Below, piece after piece: positions 36,577 through 43,372 of a DNA stretch of 64,000 bases; position 1 is the first letter of the stretch; each line of letters begins with the position of its first letter. The DNA is taken from NCBI RefSeq assembly GCF_021513155.1, contig NZ_CP090983.1:1954501-2018500 (forward strand). The letters are read 5' to 3'. This stretch comes from Jeotgalibaca sp. MA1X17-3 (GTDB lineage: Bacteria > Bacillota > Bacilli > Lactobacillales > Aerococcaceae). The position numbers were made by a program, and so were the translations under genes. The notes below the pieces were generated by a model. The model was not told the DNA's origin. It saw only the letters and a list, made by a program, of their open reading frames with translations, and did not search any database.

Positions 36577-37665
36577 TTACACTTCCATCGCTTGTTTGAG
36601 AATTCGTATAATGGTATCTGCTCCAGCACGCATAGGATTGATACGAATCGTATTAGTCTCTACATCAGGAATAGCAGCACGGAACGTTCCGGATACTCGG
36701 TAGAACATCGGTACGATTTCATATTTTGATTCTGCTCCAACTGGATTGGGTGCAGCTCCTAATTTTTCGGCCTGTTCCAGCACTTTCTGTGCAATGGGCT
36801 CATTAAAGGTTACTAAAATAACTTTTGATTGTGCATTCGCAATAAAGGCTTTTTGGATACCGGGTACTTCCCCTTCATTCAAACGAGTAAATACTTCATC
36901 TGTAACTTTTGCAGACAAGGCAAGTGCTACTGGAGCATAGGTCATTCCACGTAATACATCTAGTGCTTCGAATCCTTGTACTTGTAGCCCGCCGGAATAA
37001 TTTTCTTTACGAAGAAGGTCGATGTACTTCTGATCTCCTACAATGCACCCGACTCCTTCTGGTCCTAATACTTTAAACGTCGAGAAGCAAGAAAGGTTTG
37101 CTCCTTGCTCGCAGCCAATTTTAGGAATTTTCATAACGGCATAATTATCATCCGTAATGATGGGTCGATTGGGTGCAAATGTTTTAATGCATTGAATAAC
37201 AGCTTGACTATCATAGGAATCATCTGGTTTCTGTCTCGTTAATTGAACTAAAGCACCATCAATTGTTTCGTTTTCTAATACTTTTTGTAACGCTTCTAAA
37301 TCATTGAAATTGGCAACAACCGTCTGAATCCCTAACATATCTAACGTTACTTGTGTGGTTGGATAAACAGGTGCTTCATGAACTAATAAAGTTGCATTTC
37401 TTGGCAAAGCTGCATGTATGGCCAAACGAATTGCCATCGTTCCGGCTCCTCTAATGAGCATCGCCGCTTCCGCATCAAAAAATTGAGCGAGTACTTTTTC
37501 TACTTTGTGCGTAGTGATCGGTTGATTGTAACCAGGGACGACACCTAAGTCTCCTCGAGTTAAAATATCTTTTCCTTCAAAGACTTGCGTGATGGCATCC
37601 ACTAAGCCAAATTGTTTTTCTGTTGCTTCTTCTACGGTAATGCTCTTTAATGGATAAGTTTTCAT
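36577..37665 (-). CDS. yhfS: YhfS-like aminotransferase/fold-type I PLP enzyme
   Basis: This 362-residue fold-type I PLP protein has LIRGAGTMAIRLAIHAAL (cofactor phosphate region), RPIITDDNYAVMKIP with the Asp that pairs with the pyridine nitrogen, and LSCFSTFKVLGPEGVGCIVGD with the aldimine lysine (about residue 200). It resembles YhfS, a member of the SelA/cystathionine-lyase-like group whose reaction is not established. It is placed between php and yhfZ. With yhfX it makes two PLP enzymes in one operon, which suggests an amino-group-bearing substrate. Confidence 0.86.
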   Translation of the reverse strand: MKTYPLKSITVEEATEKQFGLVDAITQVFEGKDILTRGDLGVVPGYNQPITTHKVEKVLAQFFDAEAAMLIRGAGTMAIRLAIHAALPRNATLLVHEAPVYPTTQVTLDMLGIQTVVANFNDLEALQKVLENETIDGALVQLTRQKPDDSYDSQAVIQCIKTFAPNRPIITDDNYAVMKIPKIGCEQGANLSCFSTFKVLGPEGVGCIVGDQKYIDLLRKENYSGGLQVQGFEALDVLRGMTYAPVALALSAKVTDEVFTRLNEGEVPGIQKAFIANAQSKVILVTFNEPIAQKVLEQAEKLGAAPNPVGAESKYEIVPMFYRVSGTFRAAIPDVETNTIRINPMRAGADTIIRILKQAMEV

Positions 37666-37684
37666 TTAGTCAGATACCTCCTAT

Positions 37685-38566
37685 TTAATAAGATGGATAA
37701 AATGTACGAGGATTGTCGACTAACATTTTTTGGATAAACTCTTCTGATAGTCCACCTTCACGTAGCAAGGGAATAAAGGAGTCTAGTAAGAAACTGTAGC
37801 CTAATCCATCTTTATACTCCAAATGTGATCGACGAGTAATATCCATTGAAAGGAAAACTCTATCGGTGTAGCCTGCTTTTTCGATTGCTTTTAACATCTC
37901 TAAACGAGTTGCATCGGGCATATAGTTTTCTTTTCCAACCGTATCAAATTCTACGTAAACTCCTTCTTTTAAAAGGTCCAATACATATTGCGTATCTCCG
38001 GTAAGATCAACATGACCAATAACAATTTTAGAAAGATCTGCACCTTGTTCTTTAAAAAATTCAACTTGTTCTTTTCCATACGTACCTAGTGTCGTATGAG
38101 TAGTGATTGGAACTCCTGTTTCTTTTTGAGCGAAGACTGCAGCTTCAAAAACTTTACGTTCTCGTTCAGTCATTTCATTTTTACTCGTTCCAATTTCACC
38201 AATAAGTTCCGCCTTAATAGACGTTCCATCGATTCCTTTTTGGATATCGTCCATCATCATCTGTGCTAATTCTTCTACAGACTTTTCATAAATGTATTCT
38301 GGCAAGAATTTATCTTGATACCATCCGGTTGATTGTAAAATATTCATTCCAGAAGCTTCTGCTACTCGTTGTACATATTCAGGATTGCGTTTCATCCCTC
38401 GTACGGTAACATCAACCACGTTTCGAACACCTTTTTCGTATAACTTCTTGTATTCTTTAACGGTTTCCTCAAAACAGTTTAGATTGGTATCTTCGGTATG
38501 TTTTAAGGAAGAGAGATCGATTGTTGTATGCTCATGTGCATAGGTGATTCCTTCAACTAGAGGCAT
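37685..38566 (-). CDS. php: Phosphotriesterase homology protein (PHP/YhfV)
   Basis: The start at 38566 has AAAGGAAT at the right distance; earlier ATGs do not. The 293-residue TIM barrel carries the HxH pair in ITYAHEHTTIDLS, and Glu in AELIGEIGTS at the place where phosphotriesterase has a carbamylated lysine, as known for E. coli PHP. His residues follow in VPITTHTTLG and IVIGHVDLTGD, and Asp in FLSMDITRRSHLEY. Relatives hydrolyse lactones, amides or phosphoesters with a two-metal site; for this branch the substrate is unknown. It is separated from yhfT by a strong hairpin. Confidence 0.9.
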   Translation of the reverse strand: MPLVEGITYAHEHTTIDLSSLKHTEDTNLNCFEETVKEYKKLYEKGVRNVVDVTVRGMKRNPEYVQRVAEASGMNILQSTGWYQDKFLPEYIYEKSVEELAQMMMDDIQKGIDGTSIKAELIGEIGTSKNEMTERERKVFEAAVFAQKETGVPITTHTTLGTYGKEQVEFFKEQGADLSKIVIGHVDLTGDTQYVLDLLKEGVYVEFDTVGKENYMPDATRLEMLKAIEKAGYTDRVFLSMDITRRSHLEYKDGLGYSFLLDSFIPLLREGGLSEEFIQKMLVDNPRTFYPSY

Positions 38567-38599
38567 TTTATCCATTCCTTTCTCTGTGTTAAAAAGGGA

Positions 38600-38628
38600 A
38601 GGTGCCAAACCATTATGGTCTAGCACCT
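38600..38628 (-). terminator. Intercistronic hairpin between yhfT and php
   Basis: On the minus strand AGGTGCTAGACC pairs with GGTTTGGCACCT; a short T-rich run follows after 5 nt. It lies before the php ribosome site, so it may act as a partial terminator or an RNA processing/stability element that sets lower expression of the downstream genes. Confidence 0.6.
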
Positions 38629-38639
38629 CTGTTTAATTT

Positions 38640-39944
38640 TTAAACGACTGGGGCAAATAGTCCCAGCACATAAAGAATATTTACAATAATTCCTAATGCG
38701 ATTGCGGCAACAGGTCCAACTGCCATATCTACTAATGGTTTCTTAGCAGTACGGTTCATCAGATAAGCTCCGAACACCCAGAAGAATCCAATTCCAGGAG
38801 CAATTTGTTCACTTGCCATCGCTCCACCTACTAGAAGAGCAATTTCTAAGACACGATTCATCGCGGTACGGATATGTTCACCCATGTCACGAACTCCAGG
38901 GAAACGATCCAATCCTTTTGCAGCTGCATTCAATAAGTTTACTTCAATAAACATAATCACTGCACCAGCTAGGAAAGCAAAGATAGGATTTCCGTGCAAC
39001 AAAATTCCAGCAACATAAACAAAAGTTGTTCCAGCTGGACTGTATACACCGGTAACAATAGCAGTAGAGAATACTAATGGAATAAAACCAATTCCTCTAG
39101 CAAAAGCAGCAAGTGCTGCTTCTCCAAATTTACCTTCACTTAATAGATTCAAGGATATTGGGTCACCAGCAATAATCGTTAAACTGGTTGCAGCAGCAAC
39201 TAGTCCACCTGCAACAGAAAGAATAATCCAGTTTTTCTTAATACGAGTAACCCGTTCAACGAAAATACTAACTAAGTTTTGATTGTCGTCGGATTGACCT
39301 TTCACTTGGACTGCAAAGATAAGCATGAAGATCATTCCTACTAGAAGAGCCATTCCTTCTGCAGATAAAGTAAAAGAAGTTTGTTCGTTTAATTGGAATG
39401 TTCCGAAACGTTTTACAATAAATAATACCAATGTACTGGTTGCTAATGTGATCGCACCTTTGTTAAATCCATGTTGATACGCAACAGCAACTGCTGGGAA
39501 CACTGCAAATCCAATAACGATTGGGGTTCCAACTGCTCCAAGAGCACCTAATACATCAACTGGTAACATTGCGAATAAGTCAACCACTGCTTGTAAGCCT
39601 AATGTTAATGCGATACCATAAACGGCACCGATGACTCCGGCTATGATCATTCCTTTTTTACCATCTGGAGTCCATGTACCAATAATATCGGTCATCAATA
39701 ATAAACTATGAACTAAAATAATACTTGCTCCAATGGAAACCGGAATACCAAATCCGATTACCAATCCAAAGCTGACTGCGAAACTGGTTGCTGCCAATTC
39801 TTTTTTACTAATGACCCCATCTAAGTATTCTGGCATAACGGGACGGAGGCCATCGTTAAATACAGCAATCCCCGTATTTGATAAGATAGCAGCGAGAGCA
39901 CCTAATGCCCCTACAACAACTAATTGTATAATATCCAAACTCAC
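38640..39944 (-). CDS. yhfT: YhfT-like membrane transport protein
   Basis: This 434-residue protein has about twelve membrane segments and the YhfT family look: GALAAILSNTGIAVFNDGLRPVMPEYLDG at the start, SFGLVIGFGIPVSIGASIIL, and GVYSPAGTTFVYVAGILLHGNP near residue 300. VRDMGEHIRTAMNRVLE is a soluble loop. The family is taken as a carrier for the substrate of the yhf pathway, but no transport has been shown. It is preceded by the small soluble YhfU (22 bp away), so the two may form one uptake system. The gene is second in the operon. Confidence 0.85.
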   Translation of the reverse strand: MSLDIIQLVVVGALGALAAILSNTGIAVFNDGLRPVMPEYLDGVISKKELAATSFAVSFGLVIGFGIPVSIGASIILVHSLLLMTDIIGTWTPDGKKGMIIAGVIGAVYGIALTLGLQAVVDLFAMLPVDVLGALGAVGTPIVIGFAVFPAVAVAYQHGFNKGAITLATSTLVLFIVKRFGTFQLNEQTSFTLSAEGMALLVGMIFMLIFAVQVKGQSDDNQNLVSIFVERVTRIKKNWIILSVAGGLVAAATSLTIIAGDPISLNLLSEGKFGEAALAAFARGIGFIPLVFSTAIVTGVYSPAGTTFVYVAGILLHGNPIFAFLAGAVIMFIEVNLLNAAAKGLDRFPGVRDMGEHIRTAMNRVLEIALLVGGAMASEQIAPGIGFFWVFGAYLMNRTAKKPLVDMAVGPVAAIALGIIVNILYVLGLFAPVV

Positions 39945-39965
39945 TCACTCCTTAATATTATAATA

Positions 39966-40331
39966 TTATGATAATTTCAATAACTCATCCATTAGAATTG
40001 GAATTACATTTTCTTTGTGTTGTGCAGTAAATCCAAATGCAATTTTTCCTGAAGTAACTTGCTCCCGAATTTCTTCTTCTGCCATAATTTTTCCTGGCAT
40101 AGAAACCGTTGCCGTTTTCGGTCTACCTACAAGTGCGATTGCCATCGCTAAAGCACCGCCGCCTCCTGTATTACAAGCGCCAAAGTAATAATCAGCTGTA
40201 CCATTTTTAAGTGCCATCGCTGCTTCCAAATCACTTTTGGTTTCAATCTCGAATTTCCCTTGTGCATACTTCTCTACTAATTCTGCAACTTCTTTTTTGT
40301 CAATCTGGCCGCCTACTACAATTTTTTTCAT
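39966..40331 (-). CDS. yhfU: YhfU-like DUF2620 protein
   Basis: This 121-residue soluble protein begins with KKIVVGGQIDKKEVAELVEKY. It has a conserved Gly-rich stretch with a single cysteine (YYFGACNTGGGGALAMAIAL, about residue 55) and ends ENVIPILMDELLKL. It matches the DUF2620/YhfU family in size and motif. The alternating beta/alpha pattern and the cysteine loop are reminiscent of PTS IIB proteins, but this is only an impression. As the first gene of the operon, ahead of the membrane protein YhfT, it may be its soluble partner. The function is unknown. Confidence 0.85.
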   Translation of the reverse strand: MKKIVVGGQIDKKEVAELVEKYAQGKFEIETKSDLEAAMALKNGTADYYFGACNTGGGGALAMAIALVGRPKTATVSMPGKIMAEEEIREQVTSGKIAFGFTAQHKENVIPILMDELLKLS

Positions 40332-40363
40332 TTTTTTCCTTCCTTTCTTTCTTTTTCAAACGT

Positions 40364-40391
40364 ACCAATGTACATTTTTTTGTATATTGGC
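40364..40391 (-). promoter_or_regulatory. Putative operator of the yhf operon (10-8-10 inverted repeat)
   Basis: ACCAATGTAC and GTATATTGGC, separated by 8 bases, form an inverted repeat downstream of the yhfU promoter. The same geometry and nearly the same half-sites occur before the serine hydrolase gene at 41921-41948. The position downstream of the -10 suggests repression by blocking transcription. Confidence 0.65.
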
Positions 40392-40419
40392 ATATATTGA
40401 AAACCTTTTCTTATAAGTA

Positions 40420-40449
40420 AGTTTACCCCATGTATTTTTAGATTGCAAG
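40420..40449 (-). promoter_or_regulatory. Putative promoter of the yhf operon
   Basis: On the minus strand TTGCAA (40444-40449) lies 17 bp before TAAACT (40420-40425). The -35 is inside a 14-base block (GATTGCAAGGGTTT on plus) that recurs exactly at the serine hydrolase promoter. Confidence 0.5.
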
Positions 40450-40464
40450 GGTTTTCTAAAAAAA

Positions 40465-40507
40465 ATAAAAAAGTGTCAGTATAGGTCCTCTATTTTTCTG
40501 ACACTTC
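40465..40507 (-). terminator. Intrinsic terminator of the serine hydrolase gene
   Basis: AAGTGTCAG pairs with CTGACACTT across an 18-nt loop and is followed on the minus strand by TTTTTTATTTTTTTT. It sits between the hydrolase stop and the yhf promoter. Confidence 0.8.
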
Positions 40508-40520
40508 TTATGCTAATTTT

Positions 40521-41885
40521 TTATTTTTTTATCGATTCGTATACTTTATTGGATATATCTTGAGATAACTGCCCCGTACTAGCATAGGAGCTATCTTCTT
40601 TTTGTCCGTTATTTTGTTTATTGGTTAATATAATAATTTGTACGTTATATTCTGGATCAAAGATTACTTGAGTTCCCGTAAAACCAGTATGGCTAAACGT
40701 TTGGTCAGAATGTTGGTCACCCATGTACCACTCTTTATTCAATTCCCATCCATATCCTTGTTCGAATCGTTGTGGGCTAATAAATGTTTGGAGAACTTCT
40801 TGACTATATAGTTCTACATCTTCATAAGTTCCTCCATTTAACATGGTCTGTCCTAAAACCGCTAAATCCTTAGCAGTAGAAAATAATCCTGCATGACCAG
40901 CAATTCCTTCATTTGCGTAGAAACCATTTCCATCATTTATTTCACCAACTAATGTATACTCTCTCCAGCCATCAAACATTTCTGGATCTTCTTCTACTGT
41001 ATAGCCGAACTCATCATCTTCAATCATTTTATACTCGTAAGGATTTCCCCATGACGTTGCGGCAATCGGTTGCTCTGTATTATCGGCAGCATTGAATAAA
41101 GTATCTTCCATTTGAAGCGGACCATAAATTTCATCTTGTAAATATTCATCTAAACGTTTATCTGTAACACTTTCTAAAATAAAGGCTAGAGTCATAAAAC
41201 TGAAATCACTATATTTTCGGTCTGTTCCAGTTTCATATTCTAGAGGTAAATCATTAATGTAGTCCAGTACTTCTTCTCGATTTTTCGCAGTTAGATAAGT
41301 AGGTTCCCATGGCGTCAATCCCGATGTGTGAGTCAGTAAATCGGCAACCGTAACCTCTTCTTTTCCATTTTTACTAAAATCAGGTAAATACATAGCTACT
41401 TGATCGTCTACAGATATTTCACCTTCAGAAACTAATTTCATAATACCTTGCGTAGTTGCCATTACTTTTGTAACAGATGCTAAATCAAATATTGTATCTG
41501 TTGTCATTTCAATTGGTTCATTTAGTTCTTCACCCATGTCATATTTTTGAGCATACCCATAGGCCGTTTCTTTTACAATCATATTATCTTTTGCAATAAG
41601 TACGACTGCTCCTGGAATAATTTTTTCTTCCATAGCAGCTTCAACAATTTGATCAATTTCAGCAAGTGTTTCTTCATCCATATTTGCTTCTTCAGCTGAG
41701 CCGTCTTTCAATTGGTTATCAGCCACTTGTTCTTCTGAAGATTGACTCTCCATCACTGAACTTTCTGTGGAAGAATTTTCTATTATAGAACTTTGTGATT
41801 CACTGTCCGTTTGATCTGTCGTTTGACATCCCGTTAGGAATACTGCCCCTGCAAGAATTGCTCCTGTTGCCATTCTTAATTTCAT
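40521..41885 (-). CDS. Lipoprotein serine hydrolase (beta-lactamase/PBP4* family)
   Basis: This 454-residue protein has a lipobox (AVFLTGCQT), so it is anchored outside the membrane by a lipid. A Ser/Glu-rich linker (residues 25-70) follows, then a class C beta-lactamase-like domain. The catalytic SxxK is in TIFDLASVTKVMATTQG (about residue 139), the second element in DRKYSDFSFM, and the third in FSHTGFTGTQV. Relatives are D,D-peptidases, esterases or D-aminopeptidases. Its promoter and operator match those of the yhf operon directly downstream, which suggests that it releases the yhf substrate outside the cell. The enzyme's substrate is not known. Confidence 0.88.
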   Translation of the reverse strand: MKLRMATGAILAGAVFLTGCQTTDQTDSESQSSIIENSSTESSVMESQSSEEQVADNQLKDGSAEEANMDEETLAEIDQIVEAAMEEKIIPGAVVLIAKDNMIVKETAYGYAQKYDMGEELNEPIEMTTDTIFDLASVTKVMATTQGIMKLVSEGEISVDDQVAMYLPDFSKNGKEEVTVADLLTHTSGLTPWEPTYLTAKNREEVLDYINDLPLEYETGTDRKYSDFSFMTLAFILESVTDKRLDEYLQDEIYGPLQMEDTLFNAADNTEQPIAATSWGNPYEYKMIEDDEFGYTVEEDPEMFDGWREYTLVGEINDGNGFYANEGIAGHAGLFSTAKDLAVLGQTMLNGGTYEDVELYSQEVLQTFISPQRFEQGYGWELNKEWYMGDQHSDQTFSHTGFTGTQVIFDPEYNVQIIILTNKQNNGQKEDSSYASTGQLSQDISNKVYESIKK

Positions 41886-41920
41886 ATTTTATCTTCCTTT
41901 CTATTTGTACATGATTACGT

Positions 41921-41948
41921 ATCAATATACAATATTTTATATATTGAT
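41921..41948 (-). promoter_or_regulatory. Putative operator of the serine hydrolase gene (10-8-10 inverted repeat)
   Basis: ATCAATATAC-N8-ATATATTGAT is symmetric and matches the repeat at 40364-40391 in geometry and in 13 of 20 half-site bases by eye. It lies downstream of the promoter (TTGCAA at 41995, TAGTAT at 41972, 17 bp apart). Confidence 0.65.
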
Positions 41949-41971
41949 GCATAAACTATGTTCTATAATTT

Positions 41972-42000
41972 ATACTAAAGTATATAAAATTCGATTGCAA
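41972..42000 (-). promoter_or_regulatory. Putative promoter of the serine hydrolase gene
   Basis: TTGCAA (41995-42000) and TAGTAT (41972-41977) on the minus strand have a 17-bp spacer. The -35 lies in the same 14-base block as in the yhf promoter. TTGACA at 42015-42020 on the plus strand may serve the divergent amidase-like gene. Confidence 0.5.
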
Positions 42001-42074
42001 GGGTTTACATCTATTTGACAAAACCTCATTAAAAGTTGATAGTGGGTTATAAGATAAATAGAGAGGTGAAAAAT

Positions 42075-43085
42075 ATGGAACCCAGTGAATGGATTAACGT
42101 GGCAAATCAAACCTTTATTGCTATGAAAAACCCTTACGAAAGTGTAGAAAAAGTATATCCTCGTGCATTAGAAAAGTATTCAGTGGGAAGTCGTTACATG
42201 GGCGTAAAAAACAAAGTTCAAATTCCACGTCATTTGATTGAACAATTAGAAACCTTTGGCTATATCCTCCATACATTGGATAAGGCTAGTATGGGAGGTC
42301 GAGCTATTGATGTATCCTTAACCAATCCAATAAGTGGTCGCCCAATGACCGGTTCATCTAGTGGAACAGCTATCAATGTTCTATTAGGAATCAATGATTT
42401 AGGGATTGGTACAGATGGGGGCGGCTCAGTACTCGCACCTGCGATGGCAGTCCAACTATTCGGATTTATTTGCCCGATCATTGAACAAGAACATTTGGAA
42501 AATTTTTCCTCAACCTCAACCGATGGAATTGGTTTTCACGCTTCTATCGGATTTATGAGTCGAGAATTTGAAGTTATTTTACATGCAATTCAGTGTGTTC
42601 TTCCATTGGAAGATACAAAAACCATTGCTTCCCCTAGGATTTTTGCAACAGGTTCTTTTGATGATTTAGATGTAGCAGAAAATGTAAAAGTCGTTCAGAC
42701 TCCTAACCTATTTGGCGAACGCGAGCCTCTTATTGATTTCTTGAAAGAAAATTTACCACAGTGTGACTTCTTGATTTCCAAAGAAGGTCCTGCAGATTTT
42801 CTAGGTTTTGGTGATACTGTGCTAGGGCATTTAGGCAATGAAGCTACCCGTTTACAACAGTCCTCTGGAAAAGGTCTGATTCGTGTCGCGAATATGGTTG
42901 ATGCTACTGCGCTCGTCGTACCAACAAAAGATTTCGCTTGTGGATATGTACTCCTTTGCGAATCAACCTTACCAAAAGTGAAAGCGATGCTGGAATTTGC
43001 AAAAACAATTGCCCTTCCTCAAGATCCTCTATTGAAAAAATATTTTCAAAATATAGAGAATTACTTTCCTGATGAATTTATTTAA
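42075..43085 (+). CDS. Amidase-signature family protein
   Basis: The ATG at 42075 follows GAGAGGTGAAAAAT; a TTG at 42036 has no ribosome site. The 336-residue protein contains the amidase signature in the form RPMTGSSSGTAINVLLG plus IGTDGGGSVLAPA, which holds the cis-Ser and nucleophile Ser. YMGVKNKVQIP near residue 40 may carry the catalytic lysine. It is about 100 residues shorter than typical family members, because the middle and C-terminal regions are reduced. It is divergent from the serine hydrolase and shares its intergenic region, so it could be part of the same response. The substrate, an amide or ester, is unknown. Confidence 0.75.
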   Translation: MEPSEWINVANQTFIAMKNPYESVEKVYPRALEKYSVGSRYMGVKNKVQIPRHLIEQLETFGYILHTLDKASMGGRAIDVSLTNPISGRPMTGSSSGTAINVLLGINDLGIGTDGGGSVLAPAMAVQLFGFICPIIEQEHLENFSSTSTDGIGFHASIGFMSREFEVILHAIQCVLPLEDTKTIASPRIFATGSFDDLDVAENVKVVQTPNLFGEREPLIDFLKENLPQCDFLISKEGPADFLGFGDTVLGHLGNEATRLQQSSGKGLIRVANMVDATALVVPTKDFACGYVLLCESTLPKVKAMLEFAKTIALPQDPLLKKYFQNIENYFPDEFI

Positions 43086-43159
43086 TAGTGACATTTGCGA
43101 GTGAAGTTCGTTTAGATTTTTTTCTACTTGATAAGTAAATTTACTAGTATACATAAAAG

Positions 43160-43265
43160 AGAATGGGATAAAAGGCGTTTAAACCCGAACACTGGAGTGA
43201 ATCAACGGAGGATGGTCGCAGACCATCTGAGGATAATTCGCGAAGTGGACGTCGGGTCTGCCTAG
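43160..43265 (+). repeat. Dispersed intergenic element with ACCCGA/TCGGGT arms, copy 2
   Basis: AAGGCGTTTAAACCCGAACA, CTGAGGATAATTCG and GGACGTCGGGTCTGCC occur in the same order as in copy 1 (minus strand, 25775-25915). This copy also has an inner ATGGTC-GCA-GACCAT hairpin. It lies between the convergent amidase and permease genes. Confidence 0.65.
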
Positions 43266-43285
43266 GTATATTTTCTAGCCATAGA

Positions 43286-43343
43286 AAAAAGCCTCCTTCA
43301 AAGTAGTTTACTTTTTACAGTGTCTACTTTGAAGGGGGCTTAT
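43286..43343. terminator. Strong bidirectional terminator
   Basis: AAGCCTCCTTCAAAGTAG pairs with CTACTTTGAAGGGGGCTT (one G-T pair) around a 17-nt loop. It serves the convergent amidase-like gene and the ABC operon. Confidence 0.85.
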
Positions 43344-43372
43344 CACTTTGTCCCAACCTCTTCTTTGTACAT

